A DNA stretch of 64,000 bases from Pteria penguin (taxonomy: Eukaryota > Mollusca > Bivalvia > Pterioida > Pteriidae): positions 38,583,501 to 38,647,500 of the forward strand of contig CM068592.1 of assembly GCA_035048485.1 (NCBI GenBank), read 5' to 3'. Below the pieces are notes generated by a model, which saw nothing but the letters and a program-made list of their open reading frames with translations, was not told where the DNA came from and made no database searches. Numbering within the stretch: the stretch's first letter is position 1; each line of letters opens with the position of its first letter. Both the position numbers and the translations under genes were made by a program. Positions 34,331 through 45,899 of the stretch are shown piece by piece.

Positions 34331-35039
34331 GACATTTTCAAAGCAACAAGGGTTCTCCTAACAGAGGGAGGGGGTTTTATTATTATTTTTTTTTAATAAA
34401 ATGTTTGTACAGCACATTTTGAAATTCAACTTGATATTTGAACCAACATCTTTATTTTAAGTTTCCTTGACTGTAAGATATTTACACAAATGATAGTAAA
34501 ACTTAAGTTGACATTGTTATAGTAAACTTTAGATTTAAGTTGTTTCCTCGAAGATGTGCATATTAAAGCTTTGTGTGTTTGGTTAGTTGGGGTTTTGTTT
34601 GTTTGTTTGTTTAGACCAAACCTATAAATGATGTGCACAAACTCACATGTTCTATAAGTGAAATTATACTCCTAAGTTAACGGACATACATTGTGATCTT
34701 GGGCGAAAGGGATGGTGGTGTAAAAATGGTACCAAAACATTTTTTAATTAAACAATGTGATAACTAATTAATAAATAAACTGAATGTTGAAATACATGAC
34801 CAAGTATATATACATACATGTACGACAGCAGTAGTTTTTAAGGCCGAAACATTTTATTTTTTCAATCTTAATTCATTGCATTTACTTAATCTCGAGAATT
34901 CCGTTTCAAACACTGTTTTATCTCTTGTTGCATAACAAACATATTCGAACACACTTTTGTTAGTCAACATTGTGTATTGTGTTCTATTCGAACACGCAGG
35001 TCTTTACTAGTATTCTTTATCTTTTTTTTCTTTTTTTTT

Positions 35040-35317
35040 AAGCCGGTGGGGCCTAGTGGATGAGATGCTCTGTTCGTGATCGAGAGGTACCGGGTTCGAC
35101 TCCCACACTGGGCACACCGGTGTTCTGTCTTTCGGATGAGACAGTAAAAACCGGGGTCACGTGTCACGGTAAGCGTGACACGTAAAAGATGCCTCACTGC
35201 TTCGGGTGGGTCCGTTGCAAAAGTAGAAATTTCTATGCAATGCATCATGCAGTTGCCGTCACCATATACGTGAAATAATCGTGGAGTGACGTAAAACAAT
35301 AGTCAATCAATCAATCA
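35040..35317 (+). mobile_element. full-length SINE (subtype B)
   Basis: Head 'agccggtggggcctagtggatgagatgctc', B-box ggttcgactcc, core 'tctttcggatgagacagtaa', tail (AATC)3. It inserted at a T-rich site; a tatctttttt-like repeat on both sides is the probable TSD, blurred by slippage. Confidence 0.93.
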
Positions 35318-35458
35318 TTTATCTTTTTTAATTGATAATAATACGAATATTCTTATAAATTCATGAATTAAAAGTTGAATATTCAAACAATCAGCACTGT
35401 GCTACACAAACACTTTTTTTTCTATATCAAACACTTTTCTATACAAACACTTCCCTCC

Positions 35459-35460
<2 letters not shown>

Positions 35461-35512
<52 letters not shown>
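35461..35512. repeat. (CT)n microsatellite
   Basis: About 25 uninterrupted CT units. Opposite-strand ORFs with RERERE runs are artefacts. Confidence 0.98.
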
Positions 35513-35516
<4 letters not shown>

Positions 35517-36424
35517 ATGCTTTAAGCATCATTATCGTTCTTAACCCAGTTACCTCTTCCCTTCGAACTGCCCTCACCTCGCACACAAAGGCCACGGATA
35601 ACCTGTTCAATTAAAGTGCATGTGGTGTACATGCACACTACACAGACTATGTCGAAAGAATGTTTGGATTTTACTTTCGGATGTTTAGATATTAAGATGG
35701 TTTCAGTTGACAGCAAGAATTCGTTCATCTCAGAGGGAACGCTGTTAAGATAAAGCAACACGCTCAGGTTGAACGACAAAAATCAAGATAAAAGTATCAT
35801 AGAAAATATTATATAATTCTAGAGAATAAATTTAGGCACATCTGATTGAAATCTGATATCAAAAACTGTGAAACATGCAGGTTTTTGCTGAATGAATGAT
35901 AATGGAGAAGTTTGTTATAGTACCCCACTGGCGAGATAGAGGAAAGAGAAGGTTGCGCTTTATAACTTCTTAATACATAAATAAAGAAAAAAGAGGAGTT
36001 ACTGGCTCGGTTATGTTGCAGAAGTCACCAAGGAGCTATACAATACATGAATATAAATAATATACTAGCACATATAACACATTACAAAAATATTTGATTG
36101 TAGTGCAATTACGATACCGACTTGGACGGTCATTTAATTTGACAAAAGCCAAACAAATGGTGTGGTTAAGCGGTTTACGGGTCCACCTTCCCACTCACCG
36201 TAACAGCAGAGCAATCAAAGGACGTACATTTAAAAATTTATAAATAATCCTCCATGTAAAGAATAAGGGTCAACAGGTATCGCATATTGAGAGGTCATCA
36301 AAATATAAACACGTAAGGTATTGTAAAACACATAATGATATAAAAATATATGCAACATCAACATGATAAACCGTGCTCTGCCAGTCTGAAAGCGAGCTAA
36401 GACCCTAGATCTGTAGGAGTCCCG

Positions 36425-36545
36425 ACTAACAGTCAGAGGGGACGAGGTTCAGGACCATGTCTCCTCTGAAAGAGGTTTGGACAAGACCCGTTATATAGTC
36501 CCCATCGCCCTCTTAGTCAGGGCGGTGGGAACTATATGGGGACTA
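36425..36545. other. hairpin-forming sequence
   Basis: CCCATCGCCCT (within 36502-36514) pairs with AGGGCGGTGGG with one mismatch, inside AGTCCCCAT...ATGGGGACT outer arms. It may be a short inverted-repeat element; boundaries are unclear. Confidence 0.35.
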
Positions 36546-36569
36546 AATAAATCATGTACACAGAATTTT

Positions 36570-37200
36570 ATCAGAAATTGGTCTTAGTGATTTATGGTCA
36601 AACCAAAGTATTTATAATTGAAGTGATTGAAAATTCGGTGTTTTTGAAGTAAAACAACGTCTTATTGATATCCATAAACAGCACATAATGTCTAACTTAA
36701 ATGCTTCATCCAAATCTTCCTTACATAAGCACTTTGTTGACCTTGCCTAATTGCAGTCTTACTTTTCAAAACCTATAGACTTTTTTCCTTTAACTGCGGA
36801 GCTGTAACATTGGCTTTTAATAATTATTTTGATTATTAGTAATATTAATACTAAACTAGATCTAATTTTAATTATCTTGATGATGATTATTTAGTATTGA
36901 TAATTAACATAATTAATTATCAGAAGTATTATTCAAACCCACTATGACACTATTTATAATCAATATAAGGCAGTTAACATTGTTTGAGTGTTGAAATTGG
37001 TCGTTATGAAAATATTCCACTTGAGAGACGAACATGCACTATTTGTAAATCTGATTTTGAGGATGAGTTGCATTTTATTCTGAACTGTGCCGCTTTTATA
37101 GATTTAAGATACAAATTTATGAGACCTTGTTATTCTAGAATACCCTCCGTCTTTAAATTAGTTCATTTACTTTGCTCGATAATGTACTGTCTCTAAATAA
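36570..37200 (+). mobile_element. degenerate LINE pol C-terminal fragment
   Basis: One plus frame reads IGLSDLWSNQSIYN, then KQRLIDIHKQHIMSNLNASS, HKHFVDLA, and (in another frame) VEIGRYENIPLERRTCTIC and EDELHFILNCAAFIDLRYKF. Several internal stops look like TGG to TGA changes. It is the same family as the minus-strand fragment at 33739-34330, in the opposite orientation. Confidence 0.8.
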
Positions 37201-38430
37201 CAAGACCTTTGATATATATGTGCATACAATACATCCCAACTAATGATATACTGTTTATAAATAACAAGAACTTTGATACATACGCACATATAATATATTC
37301 CAATGAACTGGAAATTAAAGACACTACAGAATTTAATTCATGTGCTTCGTATTTAGACCTTCTTCTCTGTACTGACTGACATGGTAGACCACAACTTCAT
37401 GTTATGAGAAACGTGATGTCCTAGGTTTCTCCATTGTCAACTATCCATGCACAAGTAGTAATCACCTGCGTATGGTGTTTATTTGTTTCAAATGATCCAG
37501 TATGTTTCTGAGTATCGTTCCGCTATTTATATATTTATCGAGGGCAAACTACTTTACCGTTTGCTATGTCTGTGACTGTGAATAATACTAATTTGCATAC
37601 ACGTATGGTATCACGGCGAGTGTGAACGGTAGGCAGGAGATGCTTACTCCTCCATGGCATCTGATCCCACATGATTTAACAGGGGCCCTTGGTTGCTTGT
37701 ATCATATATACATCTATATTGTCATTTTGTTTGAACTTTGGTTTGTGGAAATCGGATCGGTATCTCGATTTTTACTTATTTTGCTCGAATAATACTTTGT
37801 CTAAAGAACATCGTAACCTTGCTAAAGTTTTGAAATATGCTTTAACATTTAGAACCACATTAATTTAATGCTAAATCCATGAATTATTCGTTGTCATATA
37901 GCAATTACTAGGTATATCATCTACATATATCATCATATATATATACAATGGTAAAATACACAAACATGCGAATTACAAAGGAGAATACAAGAAAATAAAT
38001 AGATAGAGAGTATGTTATAAAACTGCAATACATTCCCATAGAAAGTCTTTCTCATTTTGCCGCTGTATACTGGGTAGAATGTGATTCTGACACGGCCTTA
38101 ACATTTCGTTTTGTGTTTTGCGAAGAACAAGCACGTGTGCTATTGGGGTCACATGTTCATAAGTAAGCAAGAATATACGGGTGCGAAACTGACCTCGGAT
38201 CATTTTTACATGACCGAAAAAGAAAAATCAAAAGGGGAACAAAATGAACAATGAAAATAGCCCAATTGGTAAGCGTTAAGGCTTTATGCTTGATAGATAT
38301 AAAAGTAGTAAACGACCTTCAGCCATTTCCTGAAAAGTCATCGCTTCACGAACTGAACTGATGTCAACTTTGAACTCATCAACTCATCAGCATAGTCTGC
38401 TATTGCATTGACCCTATCACAAATGCAGGA
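37201..38430. other. gene-free AT-rich stretch
   Basis: Contains a short loose repeat near 37185-37290 ('ttataaataacaagaactttgata') and a (TA)n run near 37930. No gene or element is recognised. Confidence 0.5.
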
Positions 38431-38518
38431 ATTTGACAGTCATTTATTATATATATACTACACATCTCTGGTTACTAAATTGTTTCACTATACATAGTAA
38501 AGCGATCGAGTTTTGTTT

Positions 38519-38800
38519 TGAGGTTTTGTCTGTTTGTTTGTTTGTTGTTGTTGTTTTTTTCTTTTTCTTTTCTTTTTTTTTTTTTGTTTTTGTTTTTTTT
38601 TTTTTGTTTTTTGGGTTTTTTTGGGGGGGGGGGGGTGTCTGTGTGTGTGTGGGTTTTTTTTTTTTGGTTTGTTTTTTTTTTTTGTTTTTTAATGGGTCTT
38701 TTTGGGGGGGTGTTTTGGGGGGGGGGTTGTTTTTTTTTTTTTTTTTTTTTTTTTGTTGGTTTGTTTGTCTTCTTTTTTGTTTTTTGTTTTTTTTTTAAAT
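38519..38800. repeat. T/G-rich low-complexity tract
   Basis: Poly-T broken by runs of G and GTGT. It forces two spurious Phe/Gly-rich ORFs. It may also be a region of lower assembly reliability. Confidence 0.95.
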
Positions 38801-39048
38801 AAAAAGAAATGTAAACGTAAATAACTAACTGATAATAGACGAAATTATTAATGTGATAGATGTAGAAGCGATTAATGGTTGATGTCTATTGTGCGCAACC
38901 GTAAAACTTTGAAACAGCGTCATCTATATTTATCCCATCATCCTTCACAGCATGACGTCACAATATCCGCTCACGTTACTATTTACGCATCAGTTGACAA
39001 CGACATTGCTTCAGCAAACGTACTAACTCACCAAAGAAGGATATCAAA

Positions 39049-39182
39049 ATGGCGTATATTTATCCCATGGATTGGTGTGAGATGCCCATGATTGACAAGA
39101 TGTACTCGACTTGGGAAGAGAGAATGGACAGACGATGTCCAGTGGAATTATTCCAAGTGAATACAGCAGAAATAAAACAAAA
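39049..39182 (+). CDS. CPV-repeat gene exon 1
   Basis: 44 codons plus two bases, MAYIYPMDWCEM to RRCPVELFQVNTAEIKQ. The donor GTGAAT after 39182 gives the phase needed for exon 2. An in-frame TGA follows if unspliced. Confidence 0.7.
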
Positions 39183-39714
39183 GTGAATATTACTTATATG
39201 ATACCATGATAAATGAAAAAAAAAAAACCAAAAACAACATCGTAATGAGATAAGAAAGGAATACAGAAGATCAGAGAAGAAGCTCGTGCTTTTGATAGAG
39301 GATTTATTTTATTTATTATTTATTCATTCAATTATTCGTACATTTGCTTATTTATGGTGGTCTTCTTTTAAGTGGAAGATTAATTTGCCCACAAAACAAA
39401 CAACATATAATTCCACAGAGAGTTACGATAAAACGAAATAATCTGTGGGTCATTAGTTTTGTTTGGGATCACATGTTTTTTCATTATTTTTAAGAAGAAT
39501 TCTATCTTTTAGACTGAGAATCTTTCCTGGAGACTTTTCTAGCAAAGTGCATCCCTTCCCAACCTTCCCTACAGACTCTAGTCTTTCGCTATCATATGGA
39601 ATGGGCTCATATAGATGTCCAGTCTCTTTGTTCTCTGCCTCTAGATTCCACAACCTACACGAAGTCAGGTAATGTTGTTATACCATGAGTCAAATAATAA
39701 TAATAATAATAATA

Positions 39715-39752
<38 letters not shown>

Positions 39753-41448
39753 CAATTATTATGTTGAAAAAGAGGCAGTGTTATGCTTGTCCATACAAAG
39801 GTCTTAATTAGTTAACAAGTTCACAATCTTTGGAGCGAGTTCATACTTCGGAAGCTCATGGTGTTGACGTACATCACATCAATGGTGATGATGTCACCTG
39901 CCTGCTGTAGTCTTACTGTACTGAAATTTCAATCTATAAGTTTAATCCACCCGAAGCAGTGATGAATCTTTTTACAAACCAACTCGTAACCTCGTTTTCT
40001 ACAAGATTCCGACTAGTGACGGTCAGGATAGGAATATGTCGGCCAGAGCGGACAAACTGCCGACTAACGCACGCTGACTCATGATAACACAATTGGGTGC
40101 GTTCGGAATTATTCAGATGGTACCGATTGGTAACATAGTTTACCAATGGTTTACAAATGGTACCAATGGTCACTTATTTTACCGACCATTGGCAACCATT
40201 CTCGCAGGCCGACCCCAGTGTGGTTAAAATTGCCAACCCCGTGTTGTGACGTCATTCAAGATGGCTACTAAGACTATCATGACTGTACGAGACTTCACAG
40301 GTTTAATTATACCCCTGATTCTATATATCAAAGGGAAGAAATACAAATTTCTCGTTAAAACGCATTTAGAATTTGGTTCTGCTGTCTTATAGTAGCAGCA
40401 ATTATTTGTTTGGCCATACTTAATTGTAACCTTTGGTTAATATTGATACCAATAGCACCATTGGTTAACAATGGTAGCCAATGGTAAAAAAGTTGCCATT
40501 GGTAGCCAATAAGTCGTTCAGAGTTTATTGTCAACCAATGGTAACAATGGCAGATATTGGTACCATTGGTAAATGACTGTTGGTACCATCTGAATAATTC
40601 CGAACGCACCCATTGATTGTATCTTATTTATTTTACGTTTTTATTCCTGATTTTGATCTTTCTTCATACTTGTAGATTTGCAAAGGTATATCCAAAAGGA
40701 CGGACGGACAGCAATATCTCGTTAAGTGAAATCACAGATTTTCATTCATGCCCGGTGAACTTGTTTCTGGCGTCTTCATATATAATGCAACTACCAGCGT
40801 AAGTAAATTAGCGAAAAAGAAAAGAAAAGAAAAGGGAAAAAAAAGGATAAACCAATTTATCTGAACTTCTGATCGCCAGATTTTATCATATAACTTGAAC
40901 GAAAACACTTAAAGATTACTTTATAATGGACTGTATATCGTGCATTCTGTTTCCCCTCTTTTTTTTTTTGGGGGGGGGGGGTTTAGTTTTGTTTTTGTTT
41001 GTTTATTTGGGAATTTTGACCTTTTTTTACACATACGACTGTATTTTTATAGGAAAAGTTTTCTACTCTTCAGGATAGGTAAAAAGAAAGTAGTTGCAAC
41101 TGTCCTGAAGAAAACAATACCTACATCTCTTAGCAAAGTCATGGGAGTGGACAGCTGTCCTGTGCACCTCTTCCTTGCTCCAAGTTTTAAACGAGAAATG
41201 TACGTATTAACATTGATAATATATATTATTGCATAATCATACATCATGTAAGATTTGTATGTGTCATTTTGCATAAAAAATAAACTATTTATTAATGCTT
41301 TTAATTCTTAAATTGTTTCTTTTTTTCCAGGCAAAACTCTGACCAAATATCAAGTGAAGTCGCTGCAACCACCACTGTTCTGAAGAGGAAGCAGAAAAAC
41401 GTATTGGGCAGATTTGCAAAGAAGTGTCTGAATTTTGTTCGGCACTAA
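39049..41448 (+). CDS. unrecognised five-exon gene, CPV-x-LF repeat protein
   Basis: Exons 39049-39182, 39513-39668, 40676-40798, 41053-41199 and 41331-41448 join into one open frame of 225 aa. All four introns have GT/AG borders and all are phase 2, which chance would rarely give. The start sits in a good context (tcaaaATGG). A Cys-Pro-Val-x-Leu-Phe motif occurs once in each of the first four exons (Cys 30, 80, 122, 173). In exons 2-4 it follows a Ser-rich SLS box (DSSLSLSYG, DSNISLSEI, PTSLSKVMG). The protein is basic at its C-terminus (VLKRKQKNVLGRFAKK), with no signal peptide or membrane segment. Exon 4 has an alternative acceptor at 41074 (7 codons shorter). I recognise no family. Repeating symmetric exons suggest growth by exon duplication. 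Confidence 0.75.
39513..39668 (+). CDS. CPV-repeat gene exon 2
   Basis: Acceptor 'tctatcttttag', donor GTAATG. Encodes LRIFPGDFSSK...DSSLSLSYGMGSYRCPVSLF...HEV. Confidence 0.72.
39692..39752. repeat. (AAT)n(GAT)n microsatellite
   Basis: Compound trinucleotide repeat in intron 2 of the CPV-repeat gene. Confidence 0.97.
39840..40080 (-). mobile_element. degenerate SINE
   Basis: 'gatgatgtcacctgcctgctg', 'aatccacccgaagcagtgatgaatcttt' and a scrambled head remain, in minus orientation. Confidence 0.5.
40092..40614. mobile_element. 517-bp MITE, Harbinger-like, 30-bp perfect TIRs
   Basis: Element 40095-40611 starts GGGTGCGTTCGGAATTATTC and ends with its exact complement; the TIRs match for 30 bp. 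ATT flanks both sides (40092-40094, 40612-40614). Both halves are dense in ACCAATGG/CCATTGGT motifs, which may be transposase-binding repeats. The middle has a CRE-like TGACGTCA followed by ATG GCT ACT AAG, possibly the start of a gene from the parent transposon. The 3-bp TSD suggests the PIF/Harbinger group (inference). It lies 64 bp before exon 3 of the CPV-repeat gene. Confidence 0.85.
40676..40798 (+). CDS. CPV-repeat gene exon 3
   Basis: Acceptor 'ttcatacttgtag', donor GTAAGT. Encodes FAKVYPKGRTDSNISLSEI, then FHSCPVNLFLASSYIMQLP. Confidence 0.75.
41053..41199 (+). CDS. CPV-repeat gene exon 4
   Basis: Acceptor 'tttttatag' at 41052, or a stronger-looking 'ctactcttcag' giving a start at 41074; both keep frame. 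Donor GTACGT. Encodes IGKKKVVATVLKKTIPTSLS, then DSCPVHLFLAPSFKRE. Confidence 0.73.
41331..41448 (+). CDS. CPV-repeat gene exon 5 (C-terminus)
   Basis: Acceptor 'tttttttccag'. Encodes QNSDQISSEVAATTTVLKRK to LNFVRH, then TAA. VAATTTVLKRK echoes VVATVLKK of exon 4. Confidence 0.73.
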
Positions 41449-41456
41449 ATAAATGA

Positions 41457-41462
41457 AATAAA
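41457..41462 (+). terminator. polyadenylation signal of the CPV-repeat gene
   Basis: AATAAA 9 nt after the stop; another AATAAA overlaps the stop (41448-41453). A very short 3' UTR is implied. Confidence 0.5.
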
Positions 41463-41749
41463 TATCATTTATCAATGTTTACATATACATTTGTATTTGT
41501 TTACTTATCCATACCGGTTGAGTTCAGTCGATATTTGATGCTCGCAAACGATGTGACACAGAACACGGGGTGCTGGAATCGGATATTCATGAGGGGCTAT
41601 TCGGCAGGAAAATCGTTTCTTTTTCCGAAAGAGTTTGCAATATTTTTGTCGCGAGGGGAGTGTACCTAGGTTGCATCAAAGCTGCGATGACGCAGGTAAA
41701 AGGATACATTCCACTGTGTCCTCGAGTGAACTATAATGGTGATGAAGTG

Positions 41750-41981
41750 TGCATTATACGTCGTCCATCCGTCGCCCGTTAACTTCTCACATTCCATTCC
41801 TCGTAAATTGTTGCGCAGATTTGGATTAAACTTGGCATATATTATCCTAAGTGAAAGAGATTACATTGTGGTTCAAACGGTGGTTATTGTCCTTGAATAG
41901 GAGCTTGAAGAGGACCACAAATTGTAGATTAGTTAGATATATGAACTCTTCTCGAAAACCACAAGACGTCGTATTTCGCCT
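41750..41981. repeat. probable DNA-element remnant
   Basis: 'cgtcgtccatccgtcgcccgttaac...' + 'gatttggattaaacttggca' resembles the widespread mollusc repeat that ends in an agctcacctga-type terminus (from memory). A related 'tttttagctcaagtgatctt' stretch is at 44512-44560. No TIR pair could be closed. Confidence 0.35.
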
Positions 41982-42288
41982 TAGGACATCTTTATTGATT
42001 GATTGATTGATTTTTGTTTAACGTCACACCACGAATATTTCACGTATATGGTGACGGCATCTGCCTGATGCGGGGCATACAAATGTTGACCTTTGCAACG
42101 GACCCACCCGAAGCAGTGAGGGATCTTTAACGTGCCATGCATACCACGACACGGGGCCTCGGTTTTTACTGTCTCATCCGAAAGACAGGACGCAGGCATG
42201 ACCAGAGCGGGAATCGAACCCCGGCCTCCCGATCAGGAGTACACCATCAGGAATATCACTAGGCCACGCCGACTATAGGACATCTTTA
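41982..42288 (-). mobile_element. full-length SINE (subtype A) with 13-bp TSD
   Basis: Element 41995-42275 lies between TAGGACATCTTTA repeats (41982-41994, 42276-42288). Minus orientation; core near-identical to 18580 and 48406 copies; head ends 'taggccacgccgac'. Confidence 0.96.
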
Positions 42289-42404
42289 AGGTATAAGTAT
42301 GTTTGTTTAAAAAGTACACTGTGGCAGTATTTTGCCCAGACCCGGAGGTCAGAAATCGTATCCTGGATGATTTTTTTATTTGGCAAAAATTTTGATCATA
42401 AAAA

Positions 42405-42800
42405 CGGACTACTTGTGGTGGAGTTCTAACGGATTATAATAAAGGATTACTCGTGGTGTTTGGTTCTTAAGAATGGGGGTTGGGGTTCTAATGAATTATA
42501 ATAACGGATTACTCGTGGTCTTTGGCTCTTCAGGATGGGAATTGGGGTTCTAACGAATTATAATAAAGGATTACTCATGGTGTTTGGCTCCTTAGGATGG
42601 GGTTGGGGTTCTAACAGATTATAATAACGGATTACTCCTGGTGTTTGGCTCCTAAGGATGGGGTTGGGGTTCTAACAGATTATAATAACGGATTACTCGT
42701 GGTGTGTGGCTCCTAAGGATGGGGTTGGGGTTCTAACGGATTATAATAAAGGATTACTCCTGGTGTTGGCTTTTCAGGATGAGGACTGGGGCTCTAACAG
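42405..42800. repeat. about 60-bp minisatellite, about 6-7 units
   Basis: The unit 'taataacggattactcgtgg' + 'tgtttggctcctaaggatgg' + 'ggttggggttctaacagatta' repeats with high identity. Confidence 0.94.
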
Positions 42801-43479
42801 AAGATGATAATAACAGACACTTGTTATTACTATGTTGTTAGTAAAGTGCCTCCAATGTATGGTAATTGAAATAAAAGTTGTGTTCTAGAGGTATTCGGAA
42901 GCGAAACACAATAGAATTTTGAACACGTAACGGTCAAATTTCTGGTTACAGCGATTCGAATATGATTCTCGGTACATTTTTCATGGACATGTGGTGTGGA
43001 AGGTGCTATTTTCAAGTCAAAGATGTTTGAACGAACAAAATTCACCCTAATTTGCCTGGGCAGTGAGTCCAATGCGACAGGAAAGGTAGGGTTATCTTTC
43101 TTGGATTGATAATGTTACTGCAAGGCATTATACGCAGTGGATGTGGGAGGAAACTGGTGATCCACACCTGTGTGTGTAGGTATGTATTATACATAATATT
43201 CATTATTATAACTCTGTGAGACTGCGTATTCGCATAATTTTGTGTAAATTCTGTATTATACAATCTCAGTGAAACTATGAGATTAAATAAAGTTGATTCG
43301 TTTTACGGTTTTTTTTTAAATTTATTTTTTCCTTCATTATTTCCACCATAGAATGACTTCTACTTCGCATTGCAGAGAAATGACGACTTATGCCACAGAT
43401 CAAAACGAGGCAATCCCAGATAAGGATCATTACGTACCCTACGCTACCTTTACCGTCTTATTCAAAAGATAGCACTCTG

Positions 43480-44160
43480 AAGATCTAGAGCCCCTGGTGG
43501 GATTCAAATCCAGAAACTATCGATCGTAATCCAAATACACGACTCACTAAAGATCTAGAGCCCCTGGTGGGACTCAAACCCGGAAACTATCGATCGTAAT
43601 CCAAATACACGACTCACTAAAGATCTAGAGCCCCTGGTGGGAATCAAACCCGGAAACTATGGGTCGTGATCCAAATACAACACCCACTGAATATATAGAG
43701 CTACTGGTGGCCATGAGATTCAAATCCGGAAGCTATCGGTCGTGATCCAAATACATCACCCCCTGAATATCTAGAGTTACTGGTGGCCATGGGATTAAAA
43801 TCCGGTACCTATCGGTCGTGATCCAAATACATCACCCACTGAATATCTAGAGCTACTGGTGGGTATCAAACCCGGAACCTATCGGTCGTGATCCAAATAC
43901 ACGACTCACTGAAGATTTAGAGCTACTGGTGGGATTCAAACCCGGAACCTATCGGTCGTGATCCAAATACATCACCCACTGAAGATCTAGAGCTACTGGT
44001 GGGATTCAAACCCGGAACCTATTGGTCGTGATCCAAATACATCACCTACTGAATATATAGAGCTACTGGTGGCTATGGGATTCAAACCCAGAACCTATCA
44101 GTCGTTATCCAAATACACGACCCACGGAATATTAAGAGCTACTGGTGGGATTCAAACCAA
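43480..44160. repeat. about 60-75-bp satellite carrying tRNA-arm-like sequence, about 10 units
   Basis: The unit 'agatctagagctactggtgg' + 'gattcaaacccggaacctat' + 'cggtcgtgatccaaatacac'. The reverse strand of each unit contains GGGTTTGAATCCC, a B-box-like sequence, next to a head-like 'ggatcacgaccga'. The array probably grew from a SINE or tRNA head. Confidence 0.9.
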
Positions 44161-44847
44161 GTGCCGTATAGTAGCTCTTCCTCCTTCCCCCCGGAAGACT
44201 AGCTATATAGTAGCTCTTTCCCCGGAAGACTGTCTATATTGCCAGCTTTCCCCAGGGCAAATCCTACTACATAGATATGCTCCCCCTCTTTATAGAAGCA
44301 TCTCCATTTTTCATGTAGTAGCCCCTCCCCATCCCCCTTTTCACCTTTCGTCGAAAATCGATACATTTATAAACTTTCTACATCCTTGTTATAATGACAC
44401 TTATTTAAATGCAAACTCTGCAAATTTTGACTTTACTTATGGACATATATGTTGTGGCACACTATTTGCTATGATTTTTGAAATATATTAACTCTTTCCT
44501 TTCTTCCCTCATTTTTAGCTCAAGTGATCTTTTATGATCACCCATTGTCCGGCGTCCGTCTTTCGCAATATACAACAAAAAAGGGATCCTTTTCTAATGA
44601 AAATCAGCTCTTTTCCATCGCTACGATACTCAACGCAGGAAAAAAAGGATGTACTCTGTTCATTATATTGAACGGCGATTTACAAAATCACGAAAGTTCG
44701 AAGTTGTTTCAGGGTGCACGCTGCCATCTCTGAAAAAGGTAATAATACCGTTCCCATACTGTTGTGAACTTTGTTAATGGTAATTTGATTACTGGGATGA
44801 GTAAGTTCAAATGAAACGTAGATCTTTTTCTAGCATGGTGATAAGAT

Positions 44848-45042
44848 TTGTTTGATTATTGTTTTACGTCACGACACTATTATTTGATGTACATGAATAT
44901 GGTGACGGTATCTACCTAACACTATGTATAAGAATGTATTTCTTTGCAATGGATCCTTCTGAAGCAGCGAGGAAACTTCTGCGTCATGTCTACCGTGACA
45001 CGGGCCTTGGTTTAAATGACTCACTCGAAAGACAGGATACCT
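44848..45042 (-). mobile_element. SINE lacking its head
   Basis: 'gattattgttttacgtcacg', 'gatccttctgaagcagcgagg' and 'ctcactcgaaagacagg' are present in minus orientation; the tRNA head is absent. Confidence 0.75.
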
Positions 45043-45119
45043 ACTGAGCAAAGCAGACTCATGGAGTGGTAAGAAAAGTTCTTATTTTGATTAGATTGAA
45101 CGGGGTTTTATACTTGTGA

Positions 45120-45352
45120 AACACTTGGTTGATGAGGTTCCCGCAGTGTCGACATCAAACATCACTCTTGGTTGACGAGGTTCCCGCAGTGTCGACATCA
45201 AACATCACTCTTGGTTGATGAGGTTCCCGCAGTGTCGACATCGAACATCACTCTTGGTTGATGAGGTTCCCGCAGTGTCGACATCGAACATCAATCTTGA
45301 TTGATAAGGTTCCCGCATTGTCGACATCGAACATCACTATTGGTTGATGAGG
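45120..45352. repeat. 43-bp minisatellite, about 5 units
   Basis: The unit 'ttggttgatgaggttcccgc' + 'agtgtcgacatcaaacatcactc' is nearly invariant. Confidence 0.95.
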
Positions 45353-45559
45353 GATACTATTCATTAATATCACATGGATGATACAGGGTTTGCAAACTAT
45401 TCTTTCCTTTTTCATGTTTATAGGGCATTGTAACCCAGACTGAGTGGTACTATTCAATACCGAATATCGTTTTTGAGCCATCTAGTCACAATGCACTCTC
45501 AATAATTGAATTCGCATCTGCGTAGCACACCATTACAAAAGATTTGTTGTTGTTGTTTT

Positions 45560-45812
45560 GATTTTTGTTGTACGTGACACTAAGATTATTTCACTAGTAT
45601 GGTGACGGCATCTGCCTGATGTGCTTTACAGAAAATCAGACCTATGCACTAGGCCCACCCGAACTAGCGACGGATCTTTAACGTGTCACGTCGACAATGG
45701 CACAATACCTTGGTTTTTACTGTCTCAACAGAAAAGCTGTACATCGAGGAATCAAACCCGGGGCCTTTCGTTCACGAGTCATACACTCCATCGACCGGGT
45801 CACATCAGCTCC
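45560..45812 (-). mobile_element. diverged SINE
   Basis: 'gatttttgttgtacgtgaca', 'gcccacccgaactagcgacgg', 'aatcaaacccggggcc' and 'gaccgggtcacatcagct' follow the full SINE order in minus orientation. Confidence 0.8.
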
Positions 45813-45899
45813 ATCAAAATGTATCAACATGTATATTTATATATATGTTATAATAATACTACGATTTTTGTCCATTGTTCAACGACCCAAGTTTCATCT

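Noticed and set aside
35422..35614. ORFs with RERERE and SLSLSL runs
   Set aside because: (CT)n microsatellite translated in two directions.
38433..38802. Phe/Gly-rich ORFs of 94 and 121 aa
   Set aside because: Poly-T/G low-complexity tract.
39049..41448. Similarity of CPVxLF to the CPVQLWV stretch of p53-family proteins
   Set aside because: Only three to four residues agree, the motif is repeated four times, and no DNA-binding-domain landmarks follow.
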